DNA of 64,000 nt from positions 2,544,001 through 2,608,000 of the forward strand of contig CM049316.1 in NCBI GenBank assembly GCA_026874595.1. The letters are read 5' to 3'. A program made the position numbers and the translations under genes. Positions 55,151 to 64,000 of this stretch are shown here, one piece after another (the stretch's first letter is position 1; every line of letters starts with the position of its first letter). The notes under the pieces were generated by a model that was given only the letters and a program-made list of their open reading frames with translations, did no database searches and was not told the origin of the DNA. The stretch is from Sipunculus nudus. Taxonomy: Eukaryota > Annelida > Sipuncula > Golfingiida > Sipunculidae.

Positions 55151-56229
55151 TCTTCAACAAGATTGTGGTTTGTTAGATGGAAGAAACAATAAATATGCCA
55201 AGTGTCAGTATATGCTGCTAAAAATGGGGGTCTATTCTTAAAGGGGGGGGGGGGGGGGAGCCTACTAGGTCTGGGGAAATCCAGCAAATGTGAACATTGT
55301 TTGGGCTAGGTTAATTTGAGTATACAAATGAGCAAAATATTGATTATTTTATATAAACGAATAACTTTAGTGTAATACTGCAATCGTTTCCCCAAATTGC
55401 ACGTATATCATGTTAGTAAATATTTCTCTTGCAATTTCATGAAAAACAAATCAGGATGTATCTTACAGTCAGGGTTTATTCCAAAATCCAATTGTCCCCC
55501 CATTGTAAATTGTTATTCCGGATCTGTGTTATCCAAATAAACAAACGTTCTGTTCTGTTCTATGCAGATAGTAATTAAAAAACAGAATTCAGCGATCACT
55601 CATATCGAGGCTACACACCATATGAGGCGATGGTATGATATTATATAAATCTCTACTAATTATTATAAAATGAATTTAATATAATTTTTTCATATTTTCA
55701 TTCATAATGTTTTGATAATAATATGTGTTTTTATATTGTATGAATTATATGGAATCAATGAAATCAGTGGAATGGAATCAATGAAATTATCATGGCATCG
55801 ACTTTGATTTAGATTGTAAAGCGAGATGAAACAGTCTATAATTAAATATATATACAGAGGTGTGGCTTAATTTGTAATCAGGAAGATGGTTACACATTGG
55901 AAATAATCTCCACCACAAACAAGTTTACAGGATTAACAAATTTCCTTAGAATATACCCTGAGGAAAACATGAATAATTTTTTTTTTTGGGGGGGGGGGGG
56001 GGTTGGCGTGGGGAGGCTTTGTGCAATGCATTGAGCTAACAGTTTGTTATTTATCAATGGTTAAATTGACGTTAACTGAGTAGTATATTTCACTCGAATT
56101 CCGAAAACTGTTTTCACTTTCTGGTTGCTGATGACCGGTGTCCTGTTCCTGTGCAAAGGATTTTCGGAAGCTGAATACATACAATTTGTAAATTAAAATT
56201 TCCAAAGAATTCCAACAAATAAAATTAAG
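55151..56229. other. Non-coding
   Basis: AT-rich, with G-runs near 55242 and 55989. No gene recognised. Confidence 0.5.
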
Positions 56230-56275
56230 AAATTTTTACTCGTCCAGTTTTTTTTCCCTCTGAACCTCTTTTTTC

Positions 56276-57232
56276 TGAGCCTGGGTGAGTATGGGTGGGT
56301 CTGGCCGGGTGAACCTGGGTGAGTATGGGTGGGTCTGGCCGGGTGAGCCTGGGTGAGTATGGATGGGTCTGGCCGGGTGAGCCAGGGTGAGTATGGGTGG
56401 GTCTGGCCGGGTGAGCCTGGGTGAGTATGGATGGGTCTGGCCGGGTGAGCCTGGGTGAGTATGGGTGGGTCTGGCCGGGTGAGTATGGGTGGGTCTGGCC
56501 GGGTGAGCCAGGGTGAGTATGGGTGGGTCTGGCCGGGAGAGCCTGGGTGAGTATGGGTGGGTCTGGCCGGGTGAGCCTGGGTGAGTATGGGTGGGTCTGG
56601 CCGGGAGAGCCTGGGTGAGTATGGGTGGGTCTGGCCGGGTGAGCCAGGGTGAGTATGGGTGGGTCTGGCCGGGTGAGCCTGGGTGAGTATGGATGGGTCT
56701 GGTCGGGTGAGCCTGGGTGAGTATGGGTGGGTCTGGCCGGGTGAGTATGGGTGGGTCTGGCCGGGTGAGCCAGGGTGAGTATGGGTGGGTCTGGCCGGGA
56801 GAGCCTGGGTGAGTATGGGTGGGTCTGGCCGGGTGAGCCTGGGTCAGTATGGGTGGGTCTGGCCGGGAGAGCCTGGGTGAGTATGGGTGGGTCTGGCCGG
56901 GTGAGCCTGGGTGAGTATGGGTGGGTCTGGCCGGGTGAGCCTGGGTGAGTATGGGTGGGTCTGGCCGGGTGAGCCTGGGTGAGTATGGGTGGGTCTGGCC
57001 GGGTGAGCCAGGGTGAGTATGGGTGGGTCTGGCCGGGTGAGCCTGGGTGAGTATGGGTGGGTCTGGCCAGGTGAGCCTGAGTGAGTATGGGTGGGTCTGG
57101 CCGGGTGAGCCAGGGTGAGTATGGGTGGGTCTGGCCGGGTGAGCCTGGGTGAGTATGGATGGGTCTGGCCGGGTGAGCCTGGGTGAGTATGGGTGGGTCT
57201 GGCCGGGTGAGCCTGGGTGAGCCTGTGTTGAA
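56276..57232. repeat. 34-bp G-rich minisatellite
   Basis: About 28 units of GAGCCTGGGTGAGTATGGGT followed by GGGTCTGGCCGGGT, with single-base variants (GAGCCAGGG, ATGGATGGG, GGGAGAG) and a few 20-bp short units. Because 34 is not a multiple of three and no frame meets a stop, the minus strand is open through the whole array, giving a 333-codon frame (57237-56236) with a 34-residue repeat of three different peptides. The plus strand has GGG runs throughout (quadruplex-prone). Confidence 0.95.
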
Positions 57233-57605
57233 GCCATGTATATCGATGCCGTCCTTTTACTTCATGATCACAGATAATCACAGTTTACAGACGTTTTAAT
57301 TAGTTAAGTACTTATCTGACATCATCTAAAATTGCCGACCACTTATGACGACACATAACAGCACGAAACGGAAGGAATTCCAAACACAGGAACCCCCCAT
57401 AAATTACAAAAACAGCAGACTCGGACGATAAAATATCACAATCTGGTACAGGTCTGGCAAACTACATACCAACATAGTTATTGGGACCACATGTACATAA
57501 ATGTACACATGTAACCCGGCTCGTCTGCCAGTAATTACACGGAAAGCGAACTGTGAAGGTCCAAGATATCACTTAAAACCACTGTTGTATTGATCAATAA
57601 CAGAG

Positions 57606-57606
<1 letters not shown>
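57233..57606. other. Non-coding
   Basis: No recognised feature. Confidence 0.5.
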
Positions 57607-57704
<98 letters not shown>

Positions 57705-57858
57705 AAGTGCTCAATGACCTTCAGACAAGGCCAGAGCGATATAACACTGAAGAAAAACAAACCATGCCGTTAGCTTCATTCTAACACCATTCACCTGAGG
57801 ATCGGATCGCCTCCCGTGAAACAGTCTGTAGTGAATTTACAGTGTTGTTTTTCTTCAG

Positions 57859-57938
<80 letters not shown>
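57607..57938. repeat. Two long (TA)n tracts around a 168-bp spacer
   Basis: TA tracts at about 57607-57697 and 57866-57936. The spacer edges carry complementary phrases (ACTGAAGAAAAACAA near 57746 and TTTTTCTTCAGTGTT near 57850), so the whole segment is a potential fold-back. Confidence 0.85.
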
Positions 57939-57939
<1 letters not shown>

Positions 57940-60714
57940 AAACAAGCTGTTACATGTTTTAGTTAAAACACCAGAGGACAAGAGTTGAAACTTGCACCCT
58001 TATATTATACAGGCCTTTCTATATAAGACGTGGACTTATTTCTTTAAAAACATGATTAGGCCTTACAGTATTCAGTTCTGATGAAGCACTGTTAGCGGAA
58101 CAGTAAGTTAAGTATACACGAGATACACGAAATGTTTCACTGATCAATATTATGTATGTATATGAATAACAAGGTAATTGTTCTCGCTGGGGTGTAATTT
58201 GAGAGCCACAAGGGTTGTCATGGAAACGGCCTTCACCGTAGTATGGTGATGTTTACTGATTTTACAGCCAGCGGAATCTCATTAATATTTCAACTATTGA
58301 CATTTTTTGGAATTGCTTACGGATAGATGGCAGCTTTAGAACTTTCAGTCGAACAATTATATAAGACATTTTATTGTAGTTTCCTATATAATTATCGACA
58401 AGAACACACGTCCCAAAGTTCACATGTGTATTAACTGTAAAACAGAAATTAGAAATCTAAACAGTCTCCAATCTCTTTTAAAGTTCACCGTATACTGTCG
58501 CTGGCATGCACCCTGTGCGAATCCAGTATCGTTTTGACTTTCGATCTGGTCTCTTGAATCACTCCGCGCTGGGGTCCCCGCTTTAGTGGCTTTTGTTTAT
58601 ACCGTGCGATGACGTGACACGAGTATTCCAGACGAGTCCTCTCCAGTCATCTGTTTTGATGTGAAATACGAGGCTGGCTGTCTCCGTGTTTTACCTGCCT
58701 GTCGTCTCTTTTTCCGATGCTAATAAACGCCAGTTGTTCTCCTGTTCTTGTTAAATTGTATTAATTAGAATTTTCTTTAATACAGGACCTTTTTGTAATG
58801 CACTAACAGACAGATCATCAGACAGACAAAGAAAAGAACAAATTGTTCTGACATGTCGGCAAAGTCATTTGTATTGTTCCTAGCTTAACTCTGTATACTA
58901 TATTCGACTGTATATAACCCGCATTCATGTTCTAGGTTTATGTTTTCAATGCTAATCAAACGAGCTTATTTTTAAACAGGATTCAATGTTTGACCAGGAT
59001 AGACAAACGAGACAGCAGACATTACGGTCTGCCAAGTTTGTTTGTTTTCATTTTTTGTTCTTTACAGAAGTGGCCATATAACATGTTCTTAGGGATTATG
59101 CTCTCCCGGAGTATATCCACGTATAGATAGATTGTAGAGATTATTGCCGGGCAGTTTTGTATGCGCGAAGCTTATGTTAGTTTATAGGCCTACATCAAAC
59201 ACAGGCTGGTTGTCTGTATGTTGTTTGTTCGCTTAGAGCTGTGACGTCAATGGCAGAGCCCCTGCACCTGTGTGACCCCGCAGTCTATGTTCACCGTCTG
59301 ATTGACACGGCGACAGGTCCAGACAGGGTTACGTTCCTTCGTATTTCTAAAATTAATGCAAATTTACCTTTACCGTCGCGAATATAGTATCAGGGAAAAG
59401 TGAAATACTGTTTATTAAAATACTATATATTTTCCCTTTTGCTTCAGAGCTATGAAAATTGTGCTCATTTGTTTCTTGATCAAACGTTATTGAAATACTT
59501 TGTTGTAGATGGCCTCTAATTGCATGTAAATAAGTTTAAAATCTCAAGAAATTCCCACATTATGGTATAAGTGTGCACTCCATCCTACACCTCTCATCAT
59601 AAATGCTAGTGGTGCGTTTAATAGTGCTAGTATCAATATTTTACTTATTTATTTGTTTATACATGTATTATATATACCAGGATGGCCCATTCAGCATGTA
59701 CAGCTGTTTTTCAAAGGGGTCCTGGAAATATCATAAAGAGTAAACATTGTCAAAGAGATATATACATTACATGCTGACGTTAATATAGTCATGGAAATAA
59801 AATTGTATAAAATAATGATCGTAACATATACTAATTAAAATACATAGATGGCTAAATACGACACAAATATAAACATATTAATTACAAGTCGATAAGTAAC
59901 TTAAATTCTAAGCTTTAATACATAGAAATTATTGTTGAAAAGATTTGTATACAGTTGTTCAAAATGTTCAACGCCAGTGGCGTGTCTTGGAAAATATTCC
60001 AATGATGTGGACCTGCATAAAGAAAACTCTTTGGATTAAAACCTGTCATTTCTCAGTTTCACGACGACAAGATTGCCACTGGCCTTTTGTCGTGTAGTAC
60101 TGTACGGATAACGTGCATTTTTTGGTATGTTTAAAAGTAGCGGATGCGTCACCAAACAAACATTTAAAATTAAACATTTATAAAAAAAGCGATATCTCTA
60201 TTCCACGGTCATCCAACCTAGCTGAACGATTAGTGCTTTTGCGAATTTAAACATTTGAACAAATTGATTTGCCAAGAGGCCTGCTGGGGTCTGTATTCGT
60301 CCAGGTATTGCCTGTCTCCACTCCACAAACCCTTTGAATCCTATATAATTATAGATAATACCACTGTAATAGTAAAACAGAGACTATTACCGTATAATAG
60401 TTGTATTATCTGTAATTATATGATTTCAAGTGCCTGTGTCACAGCCATGCAGGGATAAATTTTCATAAAAATTCTTTAAAATGTTCGATGTAACTTCTGA
60501 AAATAGCCTGAGGTTAGGATTGTTTTGTGAATAATTTTAACCAAAGTTTTACTTTTATGTGGCTCGTTATAGTATAGCCATAATGACCCTCCATCAGCTT
60601 CAAACAGGCACTTGATTTGCCCAAAATTAAAAGACAATTCAGCAAGGCTATATCTTGTCGATATTATTGACCCGAAGACTCAGTGGCATTCGTCGCTAAT
60701 AGGTGTCGCTAGTG
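57939..60714. other. Non-coding, no recognisable gene
   Basis: AT-rich intergenic sequence. Short frames only. Confidence 0.5.
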
Positions 60715-60716
60715 GG

Positions 60717-63700
60717 GTATGTTAGGAAGTAATTGATTAATAAAGTATGTAAGCAAGTAAATGAGTGTTAAAGTATGTTAGCAAGTAATTGAGTAATAAA
60801 GTATATTAGCAAGTAAATGAGTAATAAAGTATGTAAGCAAGTAAATGAGTAATAAAGTATGTAAGCAAGTATATGAGTGATAAAGTATGTTAGCAAGTAA
60901 TTGAGTAATAAAGTATGTTAGCAAGTAAATGAGTAATAAAGTATGTAAGCAAGTATATGAGTGATAAAGTATGTTAGCAAGTAATTGAGTAATAAAGTAT
61001 GTTAGCAAGTAAATGAGTAATAAAGTATGTAAGCAAGTATATGAGTGATAAAGTATGTTAGCAAGTAAATGAGTAATAAAGTATGTTATCAAGTAAATGA
61101 GTGATAAAGTATGTTAGCAAGTAAAGGAGTAATTAAGTATGTTAGTAAGTAAATGAGTAATAAAGTATGTTAGCAAGTAAAGGAATAATTAAGTATGTAA
61201 GCAAGTAAATTAGTAATAAAAATATGTTAGCAAGTAATTGAGTAATAAAGTATGTTAGCAAGTTATTGAGCAATAAAGTATGTTAGCAAAGAAATGAGTT
61301 ATAAAGAATGTTAGCAAGTTATTGAGCAATAAAGTATGTTAGCAAGTCATTGAGTAGTAAAGTATGTTAGCAAGTAAATGAGTAATAAAGTATGTTAGCA
61401 AGTAAAGGAATAATTAAGTATGTAAGCAAGTAAATTAGTAATAAAAATATGTTTGCAAGTAATTGAGTAATAAAGTATGTTAGCAAGTAAATGAGTAATA
61501 AAGTATGTAAGCAAGTATATGAGTGATAAAGTATGTTAGCAAGTAAATGAGTAATAAAGTATGTTATCAAGTAAATGAGTAATAAAGTATGTTAGCAAGT
61601 AAAGGAGTAATTAAGTATGTTAGTAAGTAAATGAGTAATAAAGTATGTTAGCAAGTAAAGGAATAATTAAGTATGTTAGCAAAGAAATGAGTTATAAAGA
61701 ATGTTAGCAAGTCATTGAGCAATAAAGTATGTTAGCAAGTCATTGAGTAGTAAAGTATGTTAGCAAAGAAATGAGTTATAAAGAATGTTAGCAAGTTATT
61801 GAGTAATAAAGTATGTTAGCAAGTCATTGAGTAGTAAAGTATGTTAGCAAGTAAATGAGTTATAAAGAATGTTAGCAAGTCATTGAGCAATAAAGTATGT
61901 TAGCAAGTCATTGAGTAGTAAAGTATGTTAGCAAAGAAATGAGTTATAAAGAATGTTAGCAAGTTATTGAGTAATAAAGTATGTTAGCAAGTCATTGAGT
62001 AGTAAAGTATGTTAGCAAAGAAATGAGTTATAAAGAATGTTAGCAAGTCATTGAGCAATAAAGTATGTTAGCAAGTCATTGAGTAGTAAAGTATGTTAGC
62101 AAGTCATTGAGTAGTAAAGTATGTTAGCAAGTAAATGAGTTATAAAGAATGTTAGCAAGTCATTGAGCAATAAAGTATGTTAGCAAGTCATTGAGTAGTA
62201 AAGTATGTTAGCAAGTAAATGAGTTATAAAGAATGTTAGCAAGTAATTGAGTAATAAAGTATATTAGCAATTAAATGAGTAATAAAGTATGTAAGCAAGT
62301 AAATGAGTAATAAAGTATGTAAGCAAGTATATGAGTGGTAAAGTATGTTAGCAAGTAATTGAGTAATAAAGTATGTTAGCAAGTAAATGAGTAATAAAGT
62401 ATGTAAGCAAGTATATGAGTGATAAAGTATGTTAGCAAGTAATTGAGTAATAAAGTATGTTAGCAAGTAAATGAGTAATAAAGTATGTAAGCAAGTATAT
62501 GAGTGATAAAGTATGTTAGCAAGTAAATGAGTAATAAAGTATGTTATCAAGTAAATGAGTAATAAAGTATGTTAGCAAGTAAAGGAGTAATTAAGTATGT
62601 TAGTAAGTAAATGAGTAATAAAGTATGTTAGCAAGTAAAGGAATAATTAAGTATGTAAGCAAGTAAATTAGTAATAAAAATATGTTAGCAAGTAATTGAG
62701 TAATAAAGCATGTTAGCAAGTTATTGAGCAATAAAGTATGTTAGCAAAGAAATGAGTTATAAAGAATGTTAGCAAGTTATTGAGCAATAAAGTATGTTAG
62801 CAAGTCATTGAGTAGTAAAGTATGTTAGCAAGTAAATGAGTAATAAAGTATGTTAGCAAGTAAAGGAATAATTAAGTATGTAAGCAAGTTAATTAGTAAT
62901 AAAAATATGTTAGCAAGTAAATGAGTAATAAAGTATGTTAGCAAGTAAATGAGTAATAAAGTATGTAAGCAAGTATATGAGTGATAAGGTATGTTAGCAA
63001 GTAAATGAGTAATAAAGTATGTTATCAAGTAAATGAGTAATAAAGTATGTTAGCAAGTAAAGGAGTAATTAAGTATGTTAGTAAGTAAATGAGTAATAAA
63101 GTATGTTAGCAAGTAAAGGAATAATTAAGTATATAAGCAAGTAAATTAGTAATAAAAATATGTTAGCAAGTAATTGAGTAATAAAGTATGTTAGCAAGTT
63201 ATTGAGCAATAAAGTATGTTAGCAAAGAAATGAGTTATAAAGAATGTTAGCAAGTCATTGAGCAATAAAGTATGTTAGCAAGTCATTGAGTAGTAAAGTA
63301 TGTTAGCAAAGAAATGAGTTATAAAGAATGTTAGCAAGTTATTGAGTAATAAAGTATGTTAGCAAGTCATTGAGTAGTAAAGTATGTTAGCAAGTAAATG
63401 AGTTATAAAGAATGTTAGCAAGTCATTGAGGAATAAAGTATGTTAGCAAGTCATTGAGTAGTAAAGTATGTTAGCAAAGAAATGAGTTATAAAGAATGTT
63501 AGCAAGTCATTGAGCAATAAAGTATGTTAGCAAGTCATTGAGTAGTAAAGTATGTTAGCAAGTAAATGAGTTATAAAGAATGTTAGCCAGTTATTGAGTA
63601 ATAAAGTATGTTAGCAAGTCATTGAGTAGTAAAGTATGTTAGCAAAGAAATGAGTTATAAAGAATGTTAGCAAGTCATTGAGTAATAAAGTATGTTAGCA

Positions 63701-64000
63701 CAGAAATGAGTTATAAAGAATGTTAGCAAGTCATTGAGCAATAAAGTATGTTAGCAAGTCATTGAGTAGTAAAGTATGTTAGCAAAGAAATGAGTTATAA
63801 AGAATGTTAGCAAGTCATTGAGCAATAAAGTATGTTAGCAAGTCATTGAGTAGTAAAGTATGTTAGCAAAGAAATGAGTTATAAAGAATGTTAGCAAGTC
63901 ATTGAGTAATAAAGTATGTTAGCACAGAAATGAGTTATAAAGAATGTTAGCAAGTCATTGAGCAATAAAGTATGTTAGCAAGTCATTGAGTAGTAAAGTA
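60717..64000. repeat. 28-bp satellite with 1458-bp higher-order repeat, continuing past the window
   Basis: About 117 units of GTATGTTAGCAAGTAAATGA then GTAATAAA with a limited set of variants (CATTGAGTAGT, AAAGAAATGAGTTAT, AAAGGAATAATTA). The variant order repeats: 60778-61092 matches 62236-62550, 61201 matches 62659, and 61367-61570 matches 62825-63028, all at offset 1458 bp (52 units plus 2 bp). Minus-strand frames of Leu/Tyr/Thr repeats are by-products. The array is cut by the window end. Confidence 0.95.

Noticed and set aside
60778-63028. Minus-strand Leu/Tyr-rich repeat frames that look like membrane proteins
   Set aside because: They are the 28-bp satellite read in all frames. Apparent hydrophobic segments come from base composition.

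Overview
The window is eukaryotic: intron-bearing genes with GT/AG splice sites, AATAAA poly(A) signals, AT-rich non-coding DNA and abundant microsatellites. The dispersed repeats start with AGCTCAG or TATCCCC hairpins, carry CCGT or CCG microsatellites and GACCTTGACC modules, and end in CCCTTGTTT-like tails. In my knowledge that style is typical of bivalve molluscs, so a bivalve or at least a lophotrochozoan is the best guess (inference). I see no operons, CRISPR arrays or other prokaryotic systems.

Region 1 (about 1-11.3 kb, minus strand) holds three tandem, uninterrupted coding regions of 237, 238 and 242 codons for NUDT7/NUDT8-type Nudix hydrolases (coenzyme A diphosphatase family). The copy at 10486-11214 ends in the canonical peroxisomal signal SKL. 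The other two end in SKI and SKF. Each has an AG splice-acceptor-like site a few bases upstream of its ATG, which points to an ancestral 5'UTR intron and DNA-level tandem duplication. Degenerate minisatellites lie upstream of copies 1 and 2.

Region 2 (about 19.0-40.9 kb, plus strand) is one multi-exon gene for an NFAT5/TonEBP-like Rel-homology transcription factor. I traced exons 19210-19285, 25607-25660, 25823-26468, 26980-27208, 27522-27712, 29862-30034, 32895-33082, 33508-33631, 37264-37338, 37790-38218, 38499-38717 and 39560-39594. They join in frame to 812 codons plus stop. A second possible terminal exon (38976-39157) gives a different C-terminus. The introns carry a nested hAT-like transposon with an 8-bp target duplication (20355-22322), a homogeneous 20-bp satellite of 87 units that begins next to a splice donor (27741-29480), and a 2.6-kb dispersed element that ends about 35 bp before a splice acceptor.

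Region 3 (about 41-64 kb) has no gene I can recognise. It is repeats: a second, nearly identical copy of the 2.6-kb element with an internal duplication (42191-46462), a 38-bp minisatellite (47.5-49.3 kb), a GACCTTGACC element with about 280-bp tandem monomers (53.28-55.15 kb), a G-rich 34-bp minisatellite (56.27-57.23 kb), TA tracts, and a 28-bp satellite with a 1458-bp higher-order period that runs off the window end (60.7-64.0 kb).

The two gene loci have different roles (CoA/acyl-CoA turnover and osmotic-stress or immune transcription). Nothing in the sequence shows a direct functional link, although NFAT5 and NUDT7 also share a chromosome arm in human.
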